A stretch of DNA of 64,000 bases from Earliella scabrosa (taxonomy: Eukaryota; Basidiomycota; Agaricomycetes; Polyporales; Polyporaceae), in contig JABYQQ010000002.1 of the NCBI GenBank assembly GCA_022605405.1, positions 3,224,001 to 3,288,000 of the forward strand, in the 5' to 3' direction. Under the pieces are notes generated by a model. That model was given only the letters and a program-made list of their open reading frames with translations, ran no database searches and was not told the origin of the DNA. Both the position numbers and the translations under genes were made by a program. This document shows, piece after piece, positions 19,906-31,928 of this stretch (within the stretch, counting starts at the first letter, position 1; every line of letters starts with the position of its first letter).

Positions 19906-20242
19906 AGCCTCACTCAATTCTTACATTATAATTTTCGGGCGGGCGCTTTACAGAGCTCGGGGTGATTGGCGAGCGAGCCCCAAGCACCAGCTGCGCCCTC
20001 AACTTTTGGCTTCTTCCCCTCTGTGTCCTCCTGAGCATGGCCGTGAGCTCTCTCAATGTCAGCCGCAAGGAAATGCACTAGTGGTGCTGAATGGACAACG
20101 GGCAATAACCCACAGAGGAGGGAGCGGAGGAGGTGTTCGTGCAAGACATTCGCGATCGCGTCCCGCCGCTTGTGCTCGCTAATCTTCCCGAGCTCTGCAA
20201 AGCGCCCGCCCCAAAATTATAATATCAGAATTGAGTGAGGCT
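19906..20242. mobile_element. MITE B (AGCCTCACTCAATTCT ends, TAT duplication)
   Basis: Terminal inverted repeats of about 55 bp (19906-19960 and 20188-20242) with around four mismatches, starting AGCCTCACTCAATTCT and including GGGCGGGCGCTTT. Both flanks read TAT, a 3-bp target duplication. The 337-bp element has no coding capacity; the internal part is unrelated to the ends. Confidence 0.8.
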
Positions 20243-20344
20243 TATGCCGATAGGGCGCTGTTTACCGCGATGGTGGCAGTACTAGTAGCTTGGATCGGAG
20301 GGTTGATGGAGTGTTTCAAGGAGGCGCTGGTCCGGCCTTGCCAG

Positions 20345-20525
20345 CACGACGGGCATACCGGAATTTTCGCTGGTCGAAAAGTGACCGAAAATTAGTCGCA
20401 CGGCTTTTCGACGGACTTGTCCCTTTTTCACCACTGTGTTAGCATAATCGGCCGAGAAGGGTAGGCCCGTGCGACTCATTTTCGGCCACTTTTCAACCAG
20501 CGAAAATCCCGGTATGCCCGTCGTG
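20345..20525. mobile_element. MITE C (CACGACGGGCAT ends, CAG duplication)
   Basis: Inverted ends of about 59 bp with around four mismatches, starting CACGACGGGCATACCGG and containing TTTTCGCTGGT and GTCGCACGG. The flanking trinucleotide is CAG on both sides. The 181-bp element is almost entirely two arms with a 60-bp centre. Its first 12 bases match those of MITE A at nine positions, so A and C may belong to one superfamily. Confidence 0.78.
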
Positions 20526-21550
20526 CAGTATAGCGAGGTGACGACTCCGGCTCTTATACGCAGCCCACGTCACAAACGTCCAAATAGCTACTTACAAGGA
20601 ATGTATGGCACTCACACGATGATGGACTGACGTGATAGTAAAGCACGCTACTCTCGCTGAACAACTCCCAGCGCCCTCTGCTGGGTTCAACACAAACCTC
20701 TCGCACGTGAACATGTGAGGCACGGTCTTGGTATGAGGCTACGCCTTGTTCATCGTCGATATGCTGTCTCCCTATAGCAGTAGATCCATAGCATGACTCA
20801 GGATCCCGGCGCTATAGGCTCCGCCGACGTCACCGTCCGTATGAGCTGAGCCTCGAAGTGTGCGCTCAATCACGAGATCTTCGGCCATCTGACAAAATAT
20901 GCCTATGTCTCAGTCTGAATACGATCGACGTTAACAAGCTGTGCCACGCAGTACCGTCAGTTAGGCTCGACGCACCGGCATAACACATTCAAGTTACAGA
21001 GTATCTCAGTGCCATGTGAGCCTTGATGGAATGACAGGCACTTTCCACGTCATATCGTACTGGTTATCTTCCGCGCGTGATATGAGAGAGTCAATCTCTA
21101 GGCCCTACTCATTTAATGATGCCCTGTCGCTATCCGAGTCGTGAAATACGGAACCATTGCCGTTTGGTCAGTACGCTATCACTCAGGCTTTGAGTAGGTC
21201 GTGACTCACTGGTTGTCTCGTTGCGGCCCTGCAACCAATTAAGTGGCGAGGATGACTGTTCAGATAAGTGAGTACTCGCTGAATTCGGAGTTGAAGGGAG
21301 AAAGTTGATGTGAGACGCCCGGAGTAAGTGTTTGCGCATGGCAGCGGACGCCCGCCTCCGCCGGGTCGCTCGGGCCGGTCCCCGGCTACAAGGGAGAGTA
21401 CTGTGACTGTCGCTAAACTGGGAGTCTGGAGACTCGTGAACAGAACATGTTACATAACGCTCAGCCCCTTGTCCAGCGACCACCACCACCACTCGCGGCT
21501 TGTCTTTCTGTCTGTCTCTTGCTGCTTGGCCTCCAGTCTCTTTGGATAAC

Positions 21551-23922
21551 ATGGCGGGTCCCGTGAAAACGCTGTCAGGCAAGGAGGTAGCGACACACAA
21601 TACACGGGAGAGCTGCTGGATCATTGTACATGGTGAGTCTCCTTGCATTCCTTATCTCGCAACGTCTTGGTTGCCGCGGAGCATGGCTACGGGCTTGCAG
21701 ATGGGGGCTTGAGCTCGGAAAGAGAGCAGACGAGGGACAGACCATCGGGCTCTGCTAGTCATCAGCATCGTCGAAGGAGTCGCGCACCTGCAGAGCGTGT
21801 GCAGTCGACTGCATACAATTCCATGTCAAGGATTGGTGTCAGCCAATTGACCAACCCTTCATATCACAGGCAAGGTCTACGATGTTACGGAGTTCCTTGA
21901 CGGTAAGTGTTGTTAGTATCTCTCTGAGTGCGGGCACTCAAGGATATCTTTAGACCATCCTGGAGGAAGCAAGATAATACTGAAGTACGCCGGCAAAGAT
22001 GCCACGTAAGCTTTGTTAATGACTTGAACACCTACCCAAGTACTTAGCTTATGCCGCAGGGCTGAATACGACCCCATACATCCTCCCGACGCCATCACGA
22101 CCCATTTGCCGCCAGAGAAGCAGTCGGTATTGAACATACTCACATATGGGATGGTTTCGCTGATTATACGCCACTAGTCTTGGCAGTGTGGATCTGAACA
22201 CAGTGCTGAAGGTCGAGGTCGCGGTAACGGACCAGGAGAAGGCACGGCTAGAGAGGGTTGCGAATCGTCCCCCGCTCTCGGAAGTCCTGAACCTGCATGA
22301 CTTCGAGGTGGGCTTTTTGATATCGTTCTTACCCAAGCAGGCTGGAACTAATCGGACATCGCAGTTCATTGCAAGACAGGTCATGCCCGAAAAGGCATGG
22401 GCCTACTACAGCTCCGCCGCCGACGACGAAATCACGAACCGGGAGAATCACGCCGCTTACCATCGAATTTGGTGGAGACCACGGATTCTGCGAGACGTCA
22501 CCAACGTTGACTGGTCAACGCAGATTCTGGGACACCGGTCAAGCATGCCTCTATACATCGTGAGCCTATTCTGCCTCATCACCTCACCGTTACTCACCGC
22601 GTGGTCGCAGACGGCTACTGCGCTCGGAAAACTAGGACATCCTGATGGAGAGCTCAACCTGACCAGAGCTGCTGCCAAGCATGGTGTCATCCAGATGGTA
22701 CGTCGCTGCCTTACCGTTGAACACGAGCATGCGCCAATGGAATGAATGTTCGCACAGATACCTACCCTTGCATCATGCGCGTTTGACGAACTAGTCAGTG
22801 CGGCTCAGCCTGGACAAGTCCAGCTTTTGCAACTGTGAGCGAGTGTTCCCTACCCACACTTAGTGATATGCTCACAACAGTACCACAGGTACGTGAACAA
22901 GGACCGCGAAATAACTAAGAAGTTCGTGCAACATGCGGAGAAGCGCGGTATAAAGGCTCTCTTCATCACTGTCGATGCACCACAACTTGGTCGTCGCGAG
23001 AAGGTCTGTGATATCTTTCTCTGTTTGCATCAATTGCTCATGCCGCGTCTGCTACAGGACATGCGGCAGAAATTTGAGGCCGAAGATCCTGCCGAGGTCA
23101 GCGGAAACAAGCAGTCCGACAAGGTCGATCGCTCGCAAGGTGCGGCGCGTGCTATCAGTGTAGGTGTCCCCGCTCTTCTTACAGGGCGAGCAAAGACTCA
23201 ACTTTTGACACAGTCGTTCATCGATCCCGCCTTGGACTGGAAGGATATTCCCTGGTTCCAGAGTATCACCAAGAGTGAGTCAGTCCCACTTCCCTCTGGA
23301 GCGCCTCTCTCACCTATCCGCACCCTTTAGTGCCGCTCATCCTAAAGGGCGTCCAATGCTGGGAGGACGCGCTCCTCGCGTACGACAAGGGCCTCGCAGG
23401 CGTGGTGCTCTCGAACCACGGCGGGCGGCAGCTCGATTTCTCGCGGTCCGGGATAGAAGTGCTCGTCGAGGTCGTGCGCGAGCTCAAGACGCGGCGCGGG
23501 CTCTCCTTCCCGAACGACAAGTTTCAGCTGTTCGTCGACGGCGGAGTGCGCCGCGCGAACGACGTGCTCAAGGCCGTCGCGCTCGGCGCGACCGCTGTCG
23601 GCGTCGGCCGCCCGTTCTTGTACGCGTTCTCGTCGTATGGGTTCGAGGGCATGGACCATGCGCTCACCATTCTCCGCGACGAGTTCGAGATGAACATGCG
23701 CCTCATTGGCGCGCGCAATCTCAAGGAGATCGTGCCCGAGATGGTCGACGCGTCCTCGATCCAGTCGCATATTGTCGCCGTCCCAGGTGACAGGCTCTAC
23801 GACTCGAATTGTAAGTTCTTGTGCACGCGTCGCGTGTTAGGTGGGGTAGAAGCTTACTGACGTGCTGCACAGACGAGAGCATGCAACACGCGCGTCTGCG
23901 GGAGATCAAGTCGAAGATGTGA
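21551..23922 (+). CDS. CYB2: Flavocytochrome b2-type L-lactate dehydrogenase, copy 1
   Basis: Thirteen exons: 21551-21632, 21870-21902, 21954-22005, 22060-22122, 22178-22307, 22365-22559, 22611-22697, 22758-22834, 22889-23003, 23058-23159, 23214-23274, 23331-23810, 23873-23922; about 508 residues. The N-terminal cytochrome b5 domain shows DHPGGSKIILKYAGKDAT with haem-ligand His, followed by EYDPIHPPDAI. The FMN-dependent alpha-hydroxy acid dehydrogenase barrel has AWAYYSSAADDE (substrate Tyr), LGKLGHPDGEL, LFITVDAPQLGRRE, VVLSNHGGRQLD (catalytic His and Arg) and VDGGVRRANDVLKA. The family oxidises L-lactate (or another 2-hydroxy acid) to the 2-oxo acid and passes electrons to cytochrome c. 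Yeast Cyb2 carries a mitochondrial presequence; this protein starts MAGPVKTLSGKEVATH with none evident, so localisation is open. Copy 2 lies at 36948-39229. Confidence 0.9.
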
Positions 23923-24849
23923 TGCGCTCGGGTACCGGGAGAGTGTCTCTGGATCGGGGCTGGAGTGGGAGTGGGAGAGGTCATTGTGCGGTCATCTCTA
24001 TCCTCTGTCTTGTCTAATAGATACATCACTAGCACCATATCTAGCCGTCTTCGATTGTGGCAACCGAATGTGCCGCCCATCGCATGTACGGCGGTCAGAG
24101 GGTGATACAGTTCCTCAAGCTATACTTGGAGTGGTGATACTGACGAGGGATTGGAGGACGACGTCAGGAACGTGAGTTGTTGCAGAGCGGTGAGTCACTG
24201 GTCGAAATCATCTTACCGCATCAGATACTGACCGAGGTTCGTAAAACTTGGATCACAGGTAATGATTGATACTCGAGCAATACCGCGATCCCTACGGCAA
24301 GTGATATCGTCCAGTAGCTCGGGAACTTCGAATACTATGGTCAGTCGGCGGTAACGTCATCATCTAACCTTTGCCACTCTACATAGTAATGTGCCGGCAA
24401 GAGAGACGTTCTACTCAGAACTGACCGTGCTAGTACGATCAAGTCGTGGGTATGCACATTACACCCGTCATGGCCGGATGGCCGATCATATCGACCATGT
24501 GGACGAGCGCAAGGATTGAGTTTGTGTGGACACACTTCGAACACGCTGAGAGCGCCCAGGGTTCCAGGCAAGCGGTGTATCCTCATGTTCGCATCTGGCT
24601 GACGACGAATGCACTACTTGCTCAATTCACAGAACTACAAACTGCCAATCATCTGTTTGTGGGTGGCCAGCGCCCATCCTGAGACTATTGTGGTTCAGGT
24701 GAACTCACGCATCAGCAGTGCGCAATCGATGGTTGTACCAAGTTGTACGTACCTTAAAGCCGGATGCTGTCCGAGCGTGTCCCCAGTGCTGCCCACCGCG
24801 GTAGTGACTGACTTCGCCTCGGCGTCCCTGGCTTTGCTCCTCCCCAGCG
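23923..24849. other. Intergenic, 0.9 kb
   Basis: 3' flank of the lactate dehydrogenase and upstream region of the first PPxY membrane protein. No repeat or gene recognised. Confidence 0.5.
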
Positions 24850-26511
24850 ATGTCGACTGACAACCCGAACGACATCACGCTCGTCATCGACGATCTCAAC
24901 TTGCAGTACAACATAACGCATGACGAGACGCAGCTGGTAGCCCCTTCCTCGCTGATCAGTCCCTCGGTGGACATTGCCAAGGAGTCGGCCTGGGGAAAGA
25001 CGTTGACGGTGATCACTGCACCAAGCGTTAGCTTTTCGCAGAATGTGACAGGTGTGCAACCTCTCTATCGCGGATGAAATCTGTACTAACAGAAAGAAGG
25101 CTACACCCGCGTTGCAGTGTTTGGCTCCCTTGTTCCACGCACGGATGCAGGTTACACGGCATGGGCAAACTACACCATCGGCGGCAACTACACGGCCGGA
25201 AACCTCACCTCCACTCAGAATGTCATCACGGACTACCCTCTCTTCGTCTCCGGCCAGCTCGATCCCCAGAAGCAGTACAATCTGACCGTAGAGATCGCTG
25301 CATCTGCAGATGCTCCCTACTTGTTGGACTATGTACTTGCATATCATGCCACCGATTCGTCGCCCATATTCACTACCACGAGTAGCTCCATGAGCTCTGC
25401 ATCTGCCACGGCAACCGCGGCACCCTCTGGAGTATTGGGCGGAATCGACTTCAAGAACAAGTTCATCTATGTCGCCGCGGGACTAGGCGCCGGCGTAGTT
25501 CTACTCTCTCTTATGGTCTTGTGCCTGTGTAAGCGGCTTTGCTGCCCCAGTGGTCGTAAGCGCAAGTCAGTCGGTACGTATGACCGTGCTCAGTCCCTTC
25601 CGATGCTCTTACTCACATCACCATCAGATTACGAAGCGTCCACCCCGCTAGAGCCAGAACCTGCGCTCGCGTCTCATCCACAGAAGTCAGCCACCCTGGT
25701 CTCCGCAAAGAGCACTGTGACCCGGCGCGGCATGTCTGAGTCTGTGTCCAGTTCATCTATCCCGCCGGAAGCCTCACGCGCGCCTTCTCCTGCGCCCGCG
25801 CGAACCCTATCCGCATCCCAGGTCCAGGCTGCAGTGCCCGTCCCCACGCCGGCGTCCTTTGCGCCCACATCCGCACCTTCGATGGCAGGGGTGGGCGCGT
25901 TCGGTCAGGCAGAGTTTCCACAACCAACAACGCCCGCGTTCAACCGCACAGGGTCGATGCCGTACCTGGAACTGCCCTCGGGCATGTCGTCTCCCACCAG
26001 CGTGCCTCATGTCGACCCGTTCTCTACGCCCGCCGCAGAGGTGCCTGGACCCATGCCCGTCCTGTACAACCCCTACGACACCATGGCCCCCGTCTCTGCA
26101 TCGTCAAGTGCGCGGCCGCTCATGATGCGCTCGGGGTCAGTGTTGTCAACCCCGTCCGAGATGCCGACCTCTGCATCGGTGGTCTCGACACCCTCCGTTA
26201 TGCCGCCGTCCTCCATTGCTTCAATGCCTTCTACGAGCCCCTCCTCTGTTCCCGTTCGGTCAAACGCCTTGGTCGCTGCAGCAACCACGGCGCCCGCGCC
26301 CGTGAGTGCCACGGAGCCCGGGTCGTCGTCCCCCGCACCTATGACTGTACTCGGCCCCGATGAGTACCCGAAGGAGAAGCAGGAGGTCAGGCTGGAGCCG
26401 CCGTCGCACAAGCAGCAGCAGCTATTTGCTCTCAATGCGGACGTGCACGGTGGCTCGGCTGCGGACCCGTGGGCGGGGTCGTCGGACAGTCCGCCTGCGT
26501 ATGGTGCATGA
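24850..26511 (+). CDS. Single-pass membrane protein with PPxY tail, copy 1
   Basis: Exons 24850-25051, 25100-25573 and 25628-26511; about 519 residues. The N-terminal domain of about 175 residues begins NDITLVIDDLNLQYN, contains LTVITAPSVSFSQN, several N-glycosylation sequons (NYT, NLT) and VITDYPLFVSG. A Ser/Thr-rich stalk leads to one membrane helix (FIYVAAGLGAGVVLLSLMVL), then a Cys/Arg/Lys-rich cytosolic edge and a long Ser/Pro/Ala-rich tail. The tail ends YPKEKQEVRLEPP ... SDSPPAYGA, with a PPxY motif. This layout is common in uncharacterised surface proteins of mushroom-forming fungi. No cleavable signal peptide is obvious, so the helix may act as signal anchor. Adjacent paralogue: 27613-29246. 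Confidence 0.8.
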
Positions 26512-27612
26512 AGGCCCTCAAGATCGGTTGGCTTGTGGCCCAACCACTGTTGGCTACGCCAGGGTATCAGAGTCGGAACCTATCGCCTAGTGCTCATCTG
26601 CGGTGTGTGTAGAATATGATGCAGGCTACGACATAGGATGGATGGTATGTATTGTATTGCGTATTGGCACGATATGTATGATGCGTCACGTTCAGATGTG
26701 TAGCTCGAGCTGTCTTACGAGTCGTGGTCAGTGCTGACACGAGTCCCGAATCTGATTCGGACGCTTGGGGTTGGCATTCGGACAGCCCGCCTGCGAAGTA
26801 TCGGATTTTCTTTCTCGCTTCAACGATCGCCGCTGTTCCCCGTGCCTCAGCGATACTCACTTCCTAGCCTTACCTTTGGGGTCAACTTGCTGAAGACCAA
26901 GTTTGCAAAATGTACTCATCTGTATCCTTGTGCGGTCATGCGCTGTCGAGAATGATGCTAGGCAACATAGTGGTAGACTATGGTACTTGTGGATCTCCTG
27001 CTTGAGCGCTTGAGCCCCGCTATATGAGCGCGCGCCAAGGAAGTCATCCAGCCAGCCGTTTTGCACCGCCATCATCTTGCAATCTGCGACCACCACTCGC
27101 CTCGAGGGCATACACTCATATTCATGCAGCATGAGACCACGAGAAGTTTATTTCTGCGGGAGCGTCAACCATCGTCAATCGACACAACCTGAGTGAGTTG
27201 TCACCTATATTCACTCGCCCGACTCCTGTCTCACGCTCCAATCCGAATTGTCCAGCATCATCACCGCCGAACGCAGCTCATCAACTTCTCCTGCCGCATC
27301 CTCAAGTTAGCATCCAGCCTGACATTGGCCACATGTGCTTGGCGATTCTTCTGAGGCTGGCAGCAGCCACGAAGTGATCGTTATGTGGGCGTGCAGTGCG
27401 TACTCAGCTGGGAAGGTCATGGCATCAGGGCAGTGTCACGGTATGAGTCTCGAGCTCACGACTCGTGCATCGGCGGCGCGCCCGCCATCGTATATACCGA
27501 CCACAACCCGCATGGGTTGGTTGCTTCTTCCGCGGCCTGGTTGACAGGTCAGCACTTCTCTTGACCTCGTAATAGGCCGCGTTCCCACCGCCAAACCCGA
27601 CCCACAGATAGC
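26512..27612. other. Intergenic, 1.1 kb, possible relic of a third PPxY tail
   Basis: Separates the tandem membrane-protein genes. At about 26740-26810 the plus strand can be read as ...PESDSDAWGWHSDSPPAKY, resembling the conserved SDSPPAYG tail of both neighbours, without any supporting upstream domain. The rest shows nothing recognisable. Confidence 0.35.
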
Positions 27613-29246
27613 ATGGTAGCCGGCAACCTGCACGCGCTGACAGTCGTAGTGGACGACGTGCACGTACACTACAACGTCTCGCGCGAGGCTCTACAACCCA
27701 CCCCACCCGACGACACCCCGAGTCTGCAAGACTTTCTTGGACAGGCGACGAACAAGGCATGGAATAACACCCTCACGGTTATCACCGCGCCTAGCGTGAG
27801 CTTCTGGTACAATTTTACTGGTGAGCACATGCTCGCTCTGCTAAATGGGGGACTGCTGTAGCTGACCAGGCTCTGGATGACGATCGTCGGTGCTCGACTT
27901 CAGGGTACAGTCGCGTTGCGGTCTACGGCTCGATCTATGCTTGGGCGGAGACATCGACGACTGCCTGGGCGAACTACACCCTCGACGGCCAGTTCACAGC
28001 GGGGAACATAATGGCTTCACCCAAAGTCATCACCGACTATCCTCTGTTCGTCTCGGGGCCACTCAGACAGGACGTCTTCTACACGTTATCGGTGGAGGTC
28101 TCCGCATCCTCGCACGCTCCGTATGTCCTCGACTACGTGATGGGCTACCAACAGCCCACACCCACGCCACTAGCGGCTGCCACAAGCGTTGGCTCTACAT
28201 CGAGCTTTCCCCTCGGTCCGCTCATTGGGGGTGTCGTTGGTGCTGTAGCACTCCTGATCATCACTATTGGAGCGGTACTCTATTGGCTTATCCGCCGACA
28301 GCAACGCAAGCTCTTGTGGATAGGTGAGCCCCCAGTCATCCTCCTCTTTGTCCTAGTCATTGAGGCCCATACCCTTGCCACAGAGAAACCAGACCCAGAG
28401 CCATTCTACCCGCACCACCCGATGCTCTCTGACTACGCCCCTGCTTCTACAGTCTCCCGTCAGAGATCGCTTTCGCTCACTCAAGGTGGCACTGCGCGCA
28501 TCGGCTCGGTGTCCACAGCCGCGTCCGGGCAGCTGTACTCTTCCCATGCCTACTCCCCGCCCGCTCACCCCTATCTCAGTTCGAATCCCCAGCCGTACCT
28601 CACGCGAGCGACGTCCATCTCCTTCGCGCCAGCAGCTGTGCCCGCGCGGCGCGGAACGAAGCGCTCCGGCCGCTCACACTCGCACTCACGCTCACATTCG
28701 TCGTCACAGCTTCCGCTTCTCGCGGCGATGGCCTCGCCAGGCTCGCCTCCTCTGTCCGTTGACGCATTCGGACGCAGGGTGGCAGCTGGGTCGGGGTCAG
28801 GGTCGGAGTACTCGCAGGCGGAGTCTGAGCCGCTGTTCAACCCGTACGAGCTGTACCCACCGCCACAACTCTCTCCTCCCGCTCCAGGCGGTGCGACGAC
28901 CTCGGCCCATGCCCATGATCACAGCTCGAGCTCATCGGGAGACCTTTACCTGTCCTCGTCGCGCGCAGGGTCGTCCACCATCGGCATGAACATCACAGTC
29001 GCAGAGCCGAGCTCTCACGCATACTCTTCATCGCTCATAGGGAGCACAGTAGCCATCCTTGACTACGATACGAACGGATATCCGAAGGAGAAGCAAGAGC
29101 ACAGGATGGAGCCGTCGCGCGAGCAGCTGTTTGCCGTGAACCCGGATCCGGATGGCAGTTCGGTCGCTCACGGTTCCTACGCTGCAGTTGGCGACGCGCC
29201 CGTACAGTTGACCCCATCGGACAGCCCACCGGCGTACGGAACGTGA
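27613..29246 (+). CDS. Single-pass membrane protein with PPxY tail, copy 2
   Basis: Exons 27613-27820, 27904-28323 and 28384-29246; about 496 residues. Both introns sit at the same sites and phases as in copy 1. The ectodomain matches copy 1 (LTVVVDDVHVHYNVS, LTVITAPSVSFWYN, GYSRVAVYGS, VITDYPLFVSG, APYVLDYVMGYQ). One membrane helix follows (PLIGGVVGAVALLIITIGAV), then basic residues. The cytosolic tail is low-complexity (Ser/His/Arg-rich) and has little similarity to copy 1 until the last 60 residues, where YPKEKQEHRMEPS, QLFAVNPD and SDSPPAYGT recur. Tandem duplicates in the same orientation. Role unknown; a surface sensor or adhesion protein is conceivable. Confidence 0.82.
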
Positions 29247-29979
29247 CGAATTGGAGTCATTCGTGCCGCTTTCTGCGCGTCCCGTTATGTATGGAGTGTG
29301 TACCGTGATCACTCAATTCCTGGGTTATATCAGTACACCTAGACTCGGACACTGATATGTAAGTACTTTGCTTGTGACCGCTTGAAGTTCGCGCGTGTGC
29401 GTGGAAGACCGGATGCCCGTCTTGCGCGATCCCGTGTCTCTGACCAGGGGCAAGTATAGCTGTTTACGTTCAATGTGCGTTCGCGGGTGGAGAACCACCC
29501 GCTTACTTCTTTACGCATGCGCATTGCGCGCTCGTATGCGCGTCGGGTCGCCACTCCCGGGCGTCTGCCGGTAGACGCGCCCCCGTGACCGCCCCGCCAC
29601 TACGACTCTGGTTGGGATTTGGACAGACGTCCCGCTCAAGACTCGATTCAGGGTACCTGACGCTCGCGCCCGAGCCATCAGGAGCAAGTGTCGCGGCGCA
29701 GCAGTTCTTCAGAAACGCATGTTAAGACTCAAGAGGTACACAAGCGTCGGTGCCGAGGCCAGCTGCAACACACGTGAACCTCTCCCCGCGCTGATGGCGG
29801 TCCGCGCAGTCACGGGTGCGCGCAAGACGCGTTCGGGTGATCCTCGTTGTGCACGAACCGCGCGGCCCGACCCTCTCGTTCGCAGGATACATAAGATTCG
29901 AGCAGCGCGTCGGCGATGAGGTCACTGGCACCGTGTCCAGCTCATCCCAGACTCGCCGACCCACCGCTCGACGACCGCC
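29247..29979. other. Intergenic, 0.7 kb, promoter side of PL4 gene
   Basis: Contains a perfect 8-bp hairpin (GCGGGTGG agaa CCACCCGC, 29483-29502) and a weaker one near 29560-29583 (GGGCGTCT ... AGACGCGCCC). No coding feature recognised. Confidence 0.5.
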
Positions 29980-31928
29980 ATGTTGCTCGGAAGTGCAGTC
30001 GCTGCGGTCGCGCTTTTTGCGCACGCCTGCGCTGCTAAGGGCCCGTTCTTCAAGCAGCTCAACGAAACCACGTGGGTCATCGGTAATGACCACTGGAACT
30101 TGACCCAGAACTACCAGTACGCCAACAAGCTTTACTGGAAGGGTAAAGACCTTGTCGATGAAGCTTGGGGCCACTATGTCAGCTACAGTACGTATTCTCG
30201 CACTTGTAGATTGCCAGCGTGCGGTGACGTACTGACCTTATCTGCAGACGGTGCCGCCAACGACCTCGCGTGGCTTAATGCGTCTGTCGTCCATCGGACG
30301 TCTGACTACATCGACGTGCAATTCAACGCTGTCGAGGGCGAGTTCCACTGGATCATCTACAAGGACCTCGTCGGCGCGTACCAGTACTTCGTCAATCGCG
30401 CCCTCCCCATCCTTGGCGAGTTCAGGACCCTTTGGAGGCTCGACAACGAAACTTTCCCAAGAGGTCGTACGACCGAGCGTGATGGCGTGCTCCCGCCCCT
30501 CTCCGAGTACGTAGCGGCGACGAACGTCCAGGATGAGACTTGGCAGAAGGCCGACGGGACGTTCCTCACCAAGTACGACTGGAGCGCGTTCATTCGCGAG
30601 CAGGACTACTACGGCGTGTACGGCGACAACTTCGGAAGCTGGTACATTGTGAGCACACTCTTGTTTGTACACACATTCGACTGTCACTCACTACCTGTGC
30701 CAGAACCCTGGCAAGGACTACTACAACGGCAACCACCTGAACCAGGAGCTTATGGTAAGCATTCTACCCCGCGTGATCCAATTCGACTAGCTTACTCATT
30801 TGCCCATAGATCCATCGCGAATCTAGAACCGGCGACGCAGTCCAACTGAACATGATCCATGGCACGCATTACAAAGCCTCATCCAACGACGACTTCCCAG
30901 ACGGCAAGCTCTGGGGTCCCTGGCTCTGGTATCTGGTACGTCCCTCACTCTGCCATTCCCTTCCTGCTCTTAGACTCATATGTCATCTCTCTTCACAACA
31001 GAACGACGGCTCGCAAAAGGACGCCGCTCGCCGCGCGGCCCGCGAATCCGCAGCCTGGCCCTACTCCTGGTTCACCAACCCCTCCGTCGGGCCCGCCTAC
31101 CACTCGCGCGTCCGCACCGTCCGCGGCCGCATCACACTCTCCGATGGCCGTCCTGCCTCAGGTGCCGCCGTCTTCCTCGGGGACAACCACCCTACCAAGA
31201 CCGCGTTGGACCAAGGCACGACGTACTACTACACCACATACGCGGACAAGCTCGGGTATTTCCAGTTCGACGACGTCCGCACCGGCACGTATGGCCTGCA
31301 GGCGTGGAGCAACGGCGGCAAGCTCGCCGACGTCTCGACCTCTCTTCTTCAAAACGACGTCGTCGTCTCGAAGAAGTATGGCGGTCTCTTCTTGGACTTG
31401 GGCAGCTTCAAGTGGGCGCTGAACAAGGGCCGGGAGCGGATCTTCCAAGTGGGCGACTTTGACCGCAAGGCGCTCGGGTTCACCTACGGAGGCGCGCCGT
31501 ACCAGCATGGGCTCGTCACTCAGTGCCCGGCGAACCTGACCTACACGGTCGGGAAGAGCAAAACCTCGGACTGGTGCTTCGGACAAAGTGCGCTCGGCTC
31601 GTGGAACATCGACTTCGAGCTCAAGAAGGTGCCAGCGAACCGCTCTGCGCTCCTCACCGTGTCGCTCGCGGGGTACTCGCAGGGCACGAGCGCGAACATC
31701 CTCGTGAACGGCGCGGAGAACAAGGTGGGGAACCTGACGAGCGGGCAGATTCTGAGCGACCAGTGCTTGTACCGCTCGGCGACGATCGCGGGCGAGTGGC
31801 ACCTGCTCGAGTTCCCGTTCGATGGAGCAGTGCTCAAGAAGGGTTGGAATACGCTCAGCTTCAACGTTACCACGAGCACGCGGTGGCGCGGGTTCCTGTG
31901 GGATAGCGTCATTCTGGAGTGGGTGTAG
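29980..31928 (+). CDS. Rhamnogalacturonan lyase, polysaccharide lyase family 4
   Basis: Exons 29980-30187, 30248-30648, 30704-30754, 30810-30935 and 31002-31928; about 570 residues. The first 19 or so residues (MLLGSAVAAVALFAHACAAK) form a signal peptide, so the enzyme is secreted. The catalytic beta-sandwich includes NGAANDLAWLNASVVHRTSD and DNFGSWYI; the middle fibronectin-III-like module reads VRGRITLSDGRPASGA and YGLQAWSNGG; the C-terminal carbohydrate-binding-like module contains SDWCFGQSALGSW, NILVNGAE and ends WDSVILEWV. Three-module architecture and length match fungal PL4 enzymes, which cleave rhamnose-galacturonic acid bonds in the hairy regions of pectin by beta-elimination. It is the only pectin-degrading gene in the window. 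Confidence 0.9.

Larger units (their letters stand above)
19762..21550. other. Intergenic, 1.8 kb, with two MITEs
   Basis: Holds the promoters of the divergent monooxygenase and lactate dehydrogenase genes and two inverted-repeat elements (listed separately). The stretch 20527-21550 shows no gene; open frames there lack domains and splice support. Confidence 0.55.

Noticed and set aside
21130..21648. 172-codon minus-strand frame upstream of flavocytochrome b2 copy 1
   Set aside because: Overlaps exon 1 of the plus-strand gene, low-complexity, no domain.
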